Shown piece by piece: positions 1-6,997 of a stretch of DNA of 10,901 nucleotides. Below the pieces are notes generated by a model. The model had not been told where the DNA came from. It worked only from the letters and a program-made list of their open reading frames with translations, and did no database searches. This DNA comes from SP202 sp036339395 (GTDB lineage Bacteria; Planctomycetota; Phycisphaerae; Phycisphaerales; SM1A02): positions 1 through 10,901 of the forward strand of contig JAYZBD010000056.1 in NCBI GenBank assembly GCA_036339395.1, read 5' to 3'. Positions within the stretch are counted from its first letter, which is position 1. Each line of letters begins with the position of its first letter. Made by a program: the position numbers and the translations under genes.

Positions 1-2264
1 CCCGTCAAGTCGGTCAGGATCGCCTGGCTGGGCTGGTATTCACGACCTTCACCACGTCCGAAGAGCCTGGATTCATAGATCTTGAAGTTCGTCACGTGAT
101 GCATTGTTCCCCCATGATCAAACGTGAAGAGTTCCATCATCTGTTCGCCGGAATCGAGGGCGATCATGTCACCATACCCGTCCGAGTTGATGTCCCCTAC
201 ATAGAGGTCGTAGTGATGCCTGCGCTCCTCGTCTGTACGCCACGAGTCGACTTCTTCCAGTTCCTGCCGAAGGCCCCCGAGTCGAACGACTGCGAACCCG
301 TCGTTTCCGAAGCTCAGGATGCTTTCTTCCTGGTCCCCGGTAAAGGTGCCGGCCTTGATCGGGCCGAGGGGAAATCCCCGGACTGTAAGTGACTCGGTTT
401 CGCTCCAGTCACCGCTTTCGTCAACTTCGAATACCACGAGCCTGTTGTTCTCATCGTCTGCGGCGATGATCCGACGATCGAGGGTTGCAAGTGAGACGAG
501 TTTCGAGTTCGGATCCTTCGTGTTGACCTGCGAGACGACCTGCCAGCCGGGGCTGCTGCCATCTTCCGGCTCGCGTTCGTAGCGGACGGCGCGGACATGG
601 TTCGAGTCTGCAATGAGCAGTTCCTGCTTGCCGTCTCCATCGAGGTCGAACACGGTCGTATTGTCGGAGGCAGCCTTGGCGACGAGGCCGAACTGCCCCA
701 TGTCATCCTTTTCCATCTTCTGGAAGGACGACGATCCGTTCTCCTCATCCAACCTTGACTGCAGCATGATCATGGGCTTCTCACGCGTGAACAGGAGCAG
801 GTCCATGTGATTGTCCTGGTCCGCGTCGGCAGCCATGATCGTGTCGGGAGCCCTGCTCATGGCACCCAGTTCGATCGTTTCGCGTGATCCGTCCATGCTG
901 ATCAGGTCGACGAGGTACTCACGTTTCTCATTGGCGATGACGGCAAGCCTGGGACCTTGCTCGAGATTGACGAGATTCATCGCGACGGGTGTATACCCCT
1001 CGGAAATTGCCATGGGCCTGGGGAACTCCACCTTTCCGTCATTGATCGTCGATCGTCCGACAACACCCTCATCCTCGGAGAGTACGAAGATCTCCGCCGT
1101 CCCGTCACCGTCGACATCGGATGCAGCGACGTAGCCGACCTTCGAGAGCGTGGGGAAGGAGTCACTGGCCTGCAGTCCCTGACCCTTGCTCTGCCTGTAG
1201 ACGACCAGGGAGTTCGACTTGGTGTCGGTTGCCACCAGGTCCTCAAGCCCATCTCCATTGATGTCGGCCACGACCTGTGTCCGATCCCGGTTCCCGGGGT
1301 CGTCGAATGAGTGGACCACGAACGAGGCATCGCGATTTCCACTGTCCTCGACATGGTTCGAGGATAGACCGTAGAGGACGATCCGCTTCGAGGCGCGCTC
1401 GATGACCCCGATCCGTGCAGCAGCCTCTCCAGGCAGTTCAACAGCTTCGAAGACGATGATCGGGGGCATCTCGAAGATGACCTGGGCTCCAAGTTCACGT
1501 TGTCCGTCACGTTCCTGTCCGAACCAGATTCGGACCGGGGCGCTGTCGTCCGGAACGATGCCGGCGATGTCCGTCATGCCGTCGCCGTTGTAATCGGCAG
1601 GCACGATTCCGCGGATGGCCTGCCCGGCAGCGAGCGTAACAGGCGTTCCAAGGTCATCACCATCCAATGGCCAAGCCATGATCTTGCCTTCGACGATGCT
1701 CAGGAGGTCGGTGTCACTCGAGCCAAGGACGTTGGACAGGATGAAGGCGCCCTGGGTTGCTTCCAGGTTGTGGATCGTATGGATCCGACCTCTCGTGAAT
1801 TGTTCCGGTGCATCCTGTTCAAGAACAACGACCCGATTTCGTCCGGCATAGAGAATGTCCAGGTCGCCATCTCCATCCAGGTCGAGGGTACGGAATGCCC
1901 TGACGTGGTCTGCAAGTGGAATCGACTCCCGCCTGTATCGCCAGTGATCCGGAAGTTCATTGACACGGGTCGGGGGTTCGACATCCTTTCGATCGGGGTT
2001 CTGCTTCTGGTACAGAACATCAATTCGACTGTCATGGTTGTTGACGACGAGCAGGTCCTCGAGCCCATCGCCATCGAGATCCGCCGCAAGCATAGGTCCC
2101 GGGTCATCGCCGATCTTGATGACATCATGCGAGGAGAAGCCGAAGTAGTCCGAGAGCGAGGTTTCTTCCCTCTCCGGGGTTGAGGCACTTTCCTGCGCGG
2201 AGGCGGGCCCTCCTGCGAGCAGGCAGGCCAATACGGTGGCGACCAGTGAAACGGGATGCAGCAT
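1..2264 (-). CDS. Secreted FG-GAP/VCBS repeat protein, 5' part (3' end outside window)
   Basis: An uninterrupted minus-strand frame of about 754 residues starts at ATG 2264 and leaves the window at base 1 with no stop. The start is supported by AAGGAG (plus-strand 2274-2279) nine bases upstream and by an immediate signal peptide: a hydrophobic stretch at residues 5-18, then a likely cleavage ASA|QE after residue 23. The mature part is a series of FG-GAP/VCBS-type units with acidic calcium-loop motifs. DLDGDG is at residues 62-67, 128-133 and 540-545, DYNGDG at 224-229, DINGDG at 334-339 and DVDGDG at 383-388. More diverged copies are DADQDN (480-485) and DINSDG (691-696). Such repeats fold as beta-propeller blades and bind calcium; the protein is probably exported to the periplasm, surface or medium. 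Spacing is irregular, so about two seven-bladed propellers is only a guess. No enzymatic domain is visible. The ligand is unknown. Confidence 0.9.
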   Translation of the reverse strand, partial: MLHPVSLVATVLACLLAGGPASAQESASTPEREETSLSDYFGFSSHDVIKIGDDPGPMLAADLDGDGLEDLLVVNNHDSRIDVLYQKQNPDRKDVEPPTRVNELPDHWRYRRESIPLADHVRAFRTLDLDGDGDLDILYAGRNRVVVLEQDAPEQFTRGRIHTIHNLEATQGAFILSNVLGSSDTDLLSIVEGKIMAWPLDGDDLGTPVTLAAGQAIRGIVPADYNGDGMTDIAGIVPDDSAPVRIWFGQERDGQRELGAQVIFEMPPIIVFEAVELPGEAAARIGVIERASKRIVLYGLSSNHVEDSGNRDASFVVHSFDDPGNRDRTQVVADINGDGLEDLVATDTKSNSLVVYRQSKGQGLQASDSFPTLSKVGYVAASDVDGDGTAEIFVLSEDEGVVGRSTINDGKVEFPRPMAISEGYTPVAMNLVNLEQGPRLAVIANEKREYLVDLISMDGSRETIELGAMSRAPDTIMAADADQDNHMDLLLFTREKPMIMLQSRLDEENGSSSFQKMEKDDMGQFGLVAKAASDNTTVFDLDGDGKQELLIADSNHVRAVRYEREPEDGSSPGWQVVSQVNTKDPNSKLVSLATLDRRIIAADDENNRLVVFEVDESGDWSETESLTVRGFPLGPIKAGTFTGDQEESILSFGNDGFAVVRLGGLRQELEEVDSWRTDEERRHHYDLYVGDINSDGYGDMIALDSGEQMMELFTFDHGGTMHHVTNFKIYESRLFGRGEGREYQPSQAILTDLT

Positions 2265-2393
2265 CCTTGAAATCTCCTTGCCATGGAATGATCCGGCATG
2301 GTATCCGCGCAGGAGACTTCGTGGCAGGAAACAATCATGTTGCCCTGACTTGGACCTATACTGGCCCGTTCACCGATGCCCAGGGAGATCACC
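2265..2393. promoter_or_regulatory. Divergent intergenic region between the VCBS gene and the protease gene
   Basis: This 129-base gap must hold the control signals of two divergent genes. For the plus-strand protease the best -10 candidate is TATACT at 2357-2362, about 31 bases before the ATG; I see no good -35 at the right distance. For the minus-strand VCBS gene a weaker -10 candidate is TACCAT (plus-strand 2298-2303), which would give a leader of roughly 25 bases. Both genes have clear Shine-Dalgarno sequences inside the gap: AAGGAG on the minus strand at 2274-2279 and AGGGAG on the plus strand just before 2394. No repeat or RNA gene is evident. Confidence 0.35.
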
Positions 2394-3338
2394 ATGTCAG
2401 TACTCCACCTTTCCACGGCCACCTTCCTCGCACTGCTGCTCGTTGCGCCATGCCCCGGCGATACGGTCATTCTCAGTGATGGCAAGGAACTGGAGGGGAC
2501 GATTCTCAAGCAGAACGAGACGACGCTCTGGCTCGATATCGGGCCGAAGGTCATCGAGCTGGACAACAACGACGTCCAGGATGTCGTGGAATCCGGGGAT
2601 GACGAGGTGAAGGTCCTTCGTGAATCACTCTTCCACACGGTCGAGGAACCCCGTGAATTGAGCGCGAAACTCCAGGCACAGCGTGTCTCGTCGAGCGTGA
2701 TCAAGGTCCGGACACCGGGAGCCATCGGATCCGGTGTCATCATCAACGAGGAAGGCTATGCAATTACGAATGCCCACGTGATCCAGGGAGAGCAGGACCT
2801 TCGAGCGATCATCTGGGTTCCGCAACCTGATGGCACGAAACAGCGGACGACGGTCGAGGATGTCGAGATCATCGCCGTCAACAACCACCTCGACCTGGCG
2901 CTGCTGAAGATGAGCCATCCCGACAAGGATGTCTTTCCGTATTCACCCATCGAGTCCTGGGAAGGAATCATGGTCGGGCAGCCGGTCTTTGCCATCGGCA
3001 ACCCGTTGAACATGGAACAGTCGATGACGGAGGGTGTCATCTCCACGACACAGCGGAACTTCGACGGACTCTCCTACATCCAGACCGATACGCCGATCAA
3101 CCCGGGCAATTCGGGCGGACCGCTCTTCAATACGAAGGGCGAAGTGATCGGCATCACCAACATGGGCATTCCCTCCGGTGACAACCTCGGCTTTGCCATA
3201 CCCGCCCGCTACGTCAAGGATTTCATCAGGAATCGCGAGGCCTTCGCCTACGATGCCATGAATCCCAATGCAGGGCACAACTACCAGGATCCACCGGTGC
3301 GAAGTCTGCCTGGTGCTCCTCCTCAACTTCAACCCTGA
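2394..3338 (+). CDS. Exported trypsin-like (HtrA/DegP-type) serine protease lacking a PDZ domain
   Basis: The product is 314 residues. ATG 2394 is preferred over the in-frame ATG at 2376 because AGGGAG lies six bases before it and because it puts the signal peptide (hydrophobic residues 5-18) at the N-terminus. Residues about 24-66 form a short beta-rich segment (DGKELEGTIL onward) like the SH3/Sm-like units that precede proteases in planctomycete-type proteins. The chymotrypsin-fold domain spans about 97-280. The catalytic triad is visible: His128 in TNAHV, Asp167 in HLDLALLK and Ser240 in NPGNSGGPLF. After the protease domain there are only about 30 proline-rich residues, so the one or two PDZ domains of DegP/DegS are missing. 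It probably cleaves damaged or specific proteins in the periplasm. A secreted protein of unknown function follows after 27 bases and is likely co-transcribed; it could be substrate, partner or regulator. The family call is firm, the substrate is unknown. Confidence 0.93.
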   Translation: MSVLHLSTATFLALLLVAPCPGDTVILSDGKELEGTILKQNETTLWLDIGPKVIELDNNDVQDVVESGDDEVKVLRESLFHTVEEPRELSAKLQAQRVSSSVIKVRTPGAIGSGVIINEEGYAITNAHVIQGEQDLRAIIWVPQPDGTKQRTTVEDVEIIAVNNHLDLALLKMSHPDKDVFPYSPIESWEGIMVGQPVFAIGNPLNMEQSMTEGVISTTQRNFDGLSYIQTDTPINPGNSGGPLFNTKGEVIGITNMGIPSGDNLGFAIPARYVKDFIRNREAFAYDAMNPNAGHNYQDPPVRSLPGAPPQLQP

Positions 3339-3365
3339 ACGAGTTCATTGGAAAGGGAAGGTCCC

Positions 3366-5147
3366 GTGTTCAAGCAGTTCAAGACAGGCCTCCTGCTTGC
3401 AGGAGTGATTGCAGCACAGTCGACGGCAGGCGAACTTGCGATCGAGGAGTTCGCACCGGAAACGAGCGTTTTCATCGTTTCAATTGACGAACTGACTCAA
3501 CTTCATGATCGACTGATGGACTCGTCGGCGAAGGACATGTTGACCAGTCGCATCGATGAACAGCAAGAGGTCTTTCTCGAGGATCTTGATACGCCGTTGA
3601 AGGACATGCTCGAGAGCTTCGACGTGGACATGGATCTTGCAAAACTGCTTGGATCGATGCGGGCCGGTTTTGCCATATCGGTCGAGGAGGACCCGGAATC
3701 CTACGTGATGATGCCCCAGGTCACCGGCTTCGTCGACTTCGGTGAACATGGAGCCATGCTCGAGCCCTTCATCGTCGAACAGATGGACGACCTCAGGAAG
3801 CAGGGAGAAGTCGAGGAGGTCGAGGTGGCTGGCAGGGACTGCATTCTTGTTCCAGGCCAGGGTCTTGGTGGGCCCGGTGGCATGGGATTCGAGCCGGACT
3901 TCTCTGCCTTCAGCGACATGGACACCTACCTTCTGCACGAAGGCGAGGTCATCCTGATCGCCTCATCCGCCAGTGGGATGCGTCGCGCAATCGAGGCGCT
4001 CGAGGGGGACGCTCCCGGGGATGCACTTTCCGGGAATCCTTCCTGGAAGGGGATCACGGATACGCTCGACATGCAGGGGCCACGTGTGGTTCTGCTGACC
4101 GAGCATCTGTCCGATTTCGTCTCGGTCGTCTTCCCCAACCCCATGTTCGGGATGATGGGCTCGATGTTCGTCGCCATGATCGGGGAGATCGATGCCGTTG
4201 GACTTGGAGTCGAGGCAGGCGAGTATCCATCGCTCATCGATCACAGGGCTGCGCTCTGGATGCCCGAGGGCAAGTCGGGCATCGTCAGCCTTCTCTCGGA
4301 AAACCATGAGCGGGAGTCGTCTCCTGCCTTCTTCGATTCCGGGATCGTCTCGACGGGTCATGTCAATGTCGACTTCGGTGGTGTCGTCGACTGGATCAAG
4401 GGCATCATCCAATCGAACCCGATGTTGCAGGCCCAGGGGATGCAGGCATTCCAGCAGTTTGAACCCATGTTGACGAGTCTCATGGACAGTCTCGGAAACA
4501 GTGTGAACATGGTGACGGCCGTGAGCCGGCCAATCGAGGTCGACAGCCTGCACAATATCTGGGCCGTCGAATGCCGTGACACCCAGCGTTTCAACGATGC
4601 CTTCGCGAGCCTTGCCGCTGATGTAGGGATGGAACAGCGTGATTTCCAGGGTCACGTGATCTACGAGATGCCTGCCGGTGGCATGATTCCAGGTGTCATG
4701 GGTGGTGGAGGTGGAGAAACCACGGCGATCGCCCTGGGGGGTGAGCACGTGTATATCGGTGATACAGCTGGAGTGGAGGCCTGTCTTCGAAATGTCGGTA
4801 CACGGATGGAGATGAAACTTCCCCCGGAACTGGCCGCAGGCATGGAGCAGTTGCCCGACAGGGCGGTGACCTTCTGGACAGTGATGAATCTCATCGAGTC
4901 GAACACCATCCAGGCCGAGATCGCGAACATCCAGATGCAGCGGGTGCTCAGTGAACTGGCCGAGGATGACCCCGAGATGGCCGAGGACATGCGAGCCGAG
5001 TACCGGGATGGCATGAAGGAAGGAACGGAAGCCCTCGAGGAGTTGTCCTCGGCCTTCGGTCCGTTGGTCATGTACTGGTGGTCGACCGAGGATGCCTACA
5101 TCATGGCAGGAAGCTTCATGGAAGCCGTTGCCGAGGAGGCTGAATAG
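3366..5147 (+). CDS. Secreted acidic protein of unknown function, DUF3352-like in style
   Basis: The product is 593 residues from GTG 3366. That start is chosen because AGGGAAGG lies just upstream and because it begins directly with a signal peptide (KQFK, hydrophobic stretch 8-17, likely cleavage near STAG). An in-frame TTG at 3348 would add six residues and overlap the ribosome binding site. The mature protein is rich in Asp, Glu and Met and has no further clear membrane segment. Two stretches look alike: about 188-212 (YLLHEGEVILIASS, then an alpha-helical Ala/Leu part) and about 454-477 (AIALGGEHVYIGDTAGVEACL). Each reads as a strand pair followed by a helix, as in duplicated DUF3352-type proteins; this resemblance is from memory and weak. 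A Gly-rich loop at about 446-450 precedes the second unit and a Glu-rich, probably helical region lies near 517-566. No catalytic motif is recognised. It lies 27 bases behind the protease gene in what looks like one transcription unit. Confidence 0.85.
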   Translation: MFKQFKTGLLLAGVIAAQSTAGELAIEEFAPETSVFIVSIDELTQLHDRLMDSSAKDMLTSRIDEQQEVFLEDLDTPLKDMLESFDVDMDLAKLLGSMRAGFAISVEEDPESYVMMPQVTGFVDFGEHGAMLEPFIVEQMDDLRKQGEVEEVEVAGRDCILVPGQGLGGPGGMGFEPDFSAFSDMDTYLLHEGEVILIASSASGMRRAIEALEGDAPGDALSGNPSWKGITDTLDMQGPRVVLLTEHLSDFVSVVFPNPMFGMMGSMFVAMIGEIDAVGLGVEAGEYPSLIDHRAALWMPEGKSGIVSLLSENHERESSPAFFDSGIVSTGHVNVDFGGVVDWIKGIIQSNPMLQAQGMQAFQQFEPMLTSLMDSLGNSVNMVTAVSRPIEVDSLHNIWAVECRDTQRFNDAFASLAADVGMEQRDFQGHVIYEMPAGGMIPGVMGGGGGETTAIALGGEHVYIGDTAGVEACLRNVGTRMEMKLPPELAAGMEQLPDRAVTFWTVMNLIESNTIQAEIANIQMQRVLSELAEDDPEMAEDMRAEYRDGMKEGTEALEELSSAFGPLVMYWWSTEDAYIMAGSFMEAVAEEAE

Positions 5148-5168
5148 GTATCTCGACTTCGACCTGGC

Positions 5169-6011
5169 TCAGGTCCAGCCAAGTTGCATGAAGATCGCGG
5201 CGAAGAGCATGTCCGAGACGATGATCAGGACGACGGTCTGGACGACCGTATCGGTCGTGGCCTTGCCGACGCCCGCAGCACCGCCTGTCACCTTCAGGCC
5301 GTTGTAGCATGCGATCGCACTCAACAGGGTGCCGAACGTGGCTGCCTTGATGAGCCCGGTCGTGAAATCAGACAGGTTCAACTGCTCGATCGTGTTGGCG
5401 ATGTAGACCTCCTGGGGTACACCGAAGACGTTCACCGTGAACAGTCCGGACGCAAACACGGCCATGACATCGCCGAGGACAGTCAGGAGAAAGAGGCTGA
5501 CTATCGTGGCGATCACCCTCGGGACCACGAGGAACCTGACTGGATTCAGTGCATGTGCCTCGAGGGCCTCGATTTCCTCTCCGACGACCATGGTTCCGAT
5601 TTCAGCGGCAATGGATGCACCGGCAAAGCCCGTGAGTACGATTGCGGCAATCAATGGACCAAGTTCGCGGAAGATGCCGACAGCGACGATGTTCGCGATC
5701 TTGTTCGTCTGTCCCAGCTCAGCCAGTGGCGGTTGCATCGCAATGGCGAGGATCAGGCCGATGCATGATGAGACCAGCAGTACGATTCCGATCGACTTGA
5801 CCCCGACACGAACGAGTTGCTGGACGACGGCTGCACCACCCAGTCTGGTGTCCTTGTGCACGGAGGAACGGCTGATCCACATGGCTACTTCCGCCAGGAG
5901 CAGCCAGATCCCTCCGAAGAGGGCGAACACGGCATTCCACATTCCACCCCATCGGTCCAGGAACCTCAGGCCAAGCGGCAGTCGAGTTTCATTACTGGTC
6001 GAGTCCGCCAT
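5169..6011 (-). CDS. mlaE: MlaE-family ABC transporter permease (phospholipid/lipid transport)
   Basis: The 280-residue protein has the usual length of MlaE/YrbE permeases. An amphipathic N-terminus is followed by membrane segments near 26-46, 70-92, 104-132, 158-188 and 252-275. The family signature is strong: RELGPLIAAIVLTGFAGAS (115-133), AAEIGTM (135-141), EEIEAL (145-150), the NPVRFLVVPR block (156-165) and the C-terminal CYNGL...GGAAGVGKATT (235-253). In known systems MlaE pairs with the ATPase MlaF and the MCE protein MlaD to move phospholipids between inner and outer membrane. Neither partner gene is adjacent: downstream the convergent gene begins after 21 bases, and upstream by 25 bases is a STAS gene. 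It appears to be the last gene of a three-gene minus-strand unit. No strong Shine-Dalgarno is seen; a weak GGA lies about eight bases before the ATG. Family assignment is confident; the cargo and the partner ATPase are unknown. Confidence 0.95.
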   Translation of the reverse strand: MADSTSNETRLPLGLRFLDRWGGMWNAVFALFGGIWLLLAEVAMWISRSSVHKDTRLGGAAVVQQLVRVGVKSIGIVLLVSSCIGLILAIAMQPPLAELGQTNKIANIVAVGIFRELGPLIAAIVLTGFAGASIAAEIGTMVVGEEIEALEAHALNPVRFLVVPRVIATIVSLFLLTVLGDVMAVFASGLFTVNVFGVPQEVYIANTIEQLNLSDFTTGLIKAATFGTLLSAIACYNGLKVTGGAAGVGKATTDTVVQTVVLIIVSDMLFAAIFMQLGWT

Positions 6012-6036
6012 GGGTTCGTTCCACAGGGCCTTCTGA

Positions 6037-6366
6037 TCAGGCGGTCAATGCATCATCAACGGTTGCGACAATGTCGAATACGCCATCGAGGCGTGCAATC
6101 TGGAATACGCTGAGTACCCGCTCGTGAAGCTGGCAGAGCACAAGTGGGGTTCCATCGGTTCGTGAACGCTGCAGGCATTCAACAAGGGTGGCAACTCCTG
6201 ATGAATCCATGTATTGAACGCTGGAAAGATCAATGACCAGCCTGGCCTGTGCCTGCTCCTGTGCTTCCTGGAGTCGGGCACGAAATACGGGGGAACTGGC
6301 AAGGTCCACGTCGCCCTGTGGCTGGATGATCGTTGCACTGTCGCGGGTTTCAACGTTTATATTCAT
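6037..6366 (-). CDS. STAS-domain protein, anti-sigma factor antagonist (RsbV/SpoIIAA type)
   Basis: A 109-residue protein that is a single STAS domain, the normal size for SpoIIAA/RsbV. The first strands and the phosphoacceptor loop are clear: VDLASSPVFRARLQ (20-33), then LVIDLSSVQYMDSSGVATLV (43-62). By analogy with SpoIIAA Ser58, Ser55 in MDSSG is the expected site phosphorylated by the partner kinase. That kinase is most likely the HATPase gene 30 bases upstream; unphosphorylated antagonist would bind the kinase and release its target. The MlaE permease follows after 25 bases. STAS domains also occur as MlaB, the small regulatory subunit that binds the MlaF ATPase, so this protein may serve the transporter rather than a sigma factor, or both. 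The intact DSSG site and the adjacent kinase favour the RsbV reading. No strong ribosome binding site is seen. Confidence 0.93.
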   Translation of the reverse strand: MNINVETRDSATIIQPQGDVDLASSPVFRARLQEAQEQAQARLVIDLSSVQYMDSSGVATLVECLQRSRTDGTPLVLCQLHERVLSVFQIARLDGVFDIVATVDDALTA

Positions 6367-6396
6367 CGCTTGGGATCCATTCGTGCCATGTCCGAG

Positions 6397-6879
6397 TCAG
6401 TTGGTTTCCTCTCCGGGAATTCGCTTACGCATCGTCAATCTCATTCCTCCACCGTCCCGGTGTTCATAGTTCACAGAGTCCATGATCTCTCCGATGAGGT
6501 GGACACCGAGCCCTCCCGGGCGAATGTCCTCCAGGTTGCGGGACCGTATCGTATCAAGGTCGACCTGCTGGGCGCGATCCTCGATGATGAACTCGATGCA
6601 GTGGTCATCAGTGGGCTCATTGATGGTGAGCCAGATCCTGCCATCCGGTGAGGAGTCGTATCCATGGCGGATGACGTTGCAGAGTGCTTCATCAACGGCA
6701 AGGCAGATTCTGCTGGCTTCCGCGGGAGCAAATCCGAGGCGGCCAGAGAATGCATCAACCATCTGCCGGATGATGGCAAGGTAGCCCGGGCGACTGAAGA
6801 ACTCGACGTGCAGGTCACGGGCCTGCTGTTCGGAGTTTCCTGCGGGCGGGATCACGCCTGCCTGTTGACTTGAAGACAT
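6397..6879 (-). CDS. RsbW/SpoIIAB-like HATPase: anti-sigma factor or serine protein kinase
   Basis: With the start at ATG 6879 the protein is 160 residues, typical of RsbW-like GHKL ATPases. The N box is clear (AVDEALCNVIRHGY, 61-74, with Glu64 and Asn68) and so is the G2 box (RPGGLGVHLIGEIMD, 120-134). The G1 box is atypical: EDRAQQVD (100-107) keeps Asp101 but lacks the usual glycine two residues later. Family members bind a sigma factor or another partner and phosphorylate a STAS antagonist on serine; the STAS gene follows after 30 bases. The extension before Met1 stays open, and an in-frame ATG at 6918 would give 173 residues. I prefer 6879 because that extension lies over a G7 promoter-like element and reads as low-complexity. 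No Shine-Dalgarno precedes either start. The element directly upstream suggests a leaderless mRNA. No sigma factor gene is in the window, so the real target is not known. Confidence 0.9.
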   Translation of the reverse strand: MSSSQQAGVIPPAGNSEQQARDLHVEFFSRPGYLAIIRQMVDAFSGRLGFAPAEASRICLAVDEALCNVIRHGYDSSPDGRIWLTINEPTDDHCIEFIIEDRAQQVDLDTIRSRNLEDIRPGGLGVHLIGEIMDSVNYEHRDGGGMRLTMRKRIPGEETN

Positions 6880-6910
6880 GGGGTCATGGTACACCTCAGC
6901 CCCCCCGGCG
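6880..6910 (-). promoter_or_regulatory. G7 promoter-like element directly before the kinase start codon
   Basis: On the minus strand this reads CGCCGGGGGGGCTGAGG, then TGTACCAT and GACCCC, then the ATG at 6879. TACCAT (plus-strand 6886-6891) fits a -10 box and lies six bases before the ATG, so transcription would start at or next to the start codon. No Shine-Dalgarno is present and no -35 hexamer is recognisable at 16-18 bases. A nearly identical element precedes the PIN-TRAM gene at 9737-9766. The pairing of the two copies is visible in the sequence; the role as promoter is inference. Confidence 0.5.
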
Positions 6911-6941
6911 TGCACCATCCAACTGCAATGGCCGACGTGTA

Positions 6942-6971
6942 TTGGCGGCAAGCAGGCAGGGGGGGTAGAAT
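6942..6971 (+). promoter_or_regulatory. Probable sigma-70-type promoter of guaA
   Basis: TTGGCG at 6942-6947 (-35) and TAGAAT at 6966-6971 (-10) are separated by 18 bases. The last seven spacer bases (6959-6965) are all G and touch the -10 box. Transcription would begin near 6978, giving a leader of about 20 bases that contains GGAG (6987-6990) before ATG 6998. This is the best-formed promoter in the window and it is placed correctly for guaA. Confidence 0.6.
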
Positions 6972-6997
6972 CCGTGTTTCCACCCCGGAGTACCTGC

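Noticed and set aside
2394..2460. Lipoprotein signal on the protease (Cys after LVAP)
   Set aside because: Proline directly before the Cys does not fit a lipobox; an ordinary cleaved signal peptide is more likely.
1700..2746. 348-residue minus-strand open frame
   Set aside because: It crosses the divergent promoter region and overlaps both the VCBS gene in another frame and the protease gene. Its Ser/Arg-rich translation has no recognisable domain.
3348..3365. TTG start at 3348 for the secreted unknown protein
   Set aside because: It would place the ribosome binding site inside the coding region and put acidic residues ahead of the signal peptide. GTG 3366 is better.
5148..5185. Possible terminator between the convergent genes (TGGCT/AGCCA stem near 5165-5181)
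   Set aside because: The stem is only five pairs with no T-run, and most of it is inside the mlaE coding end.
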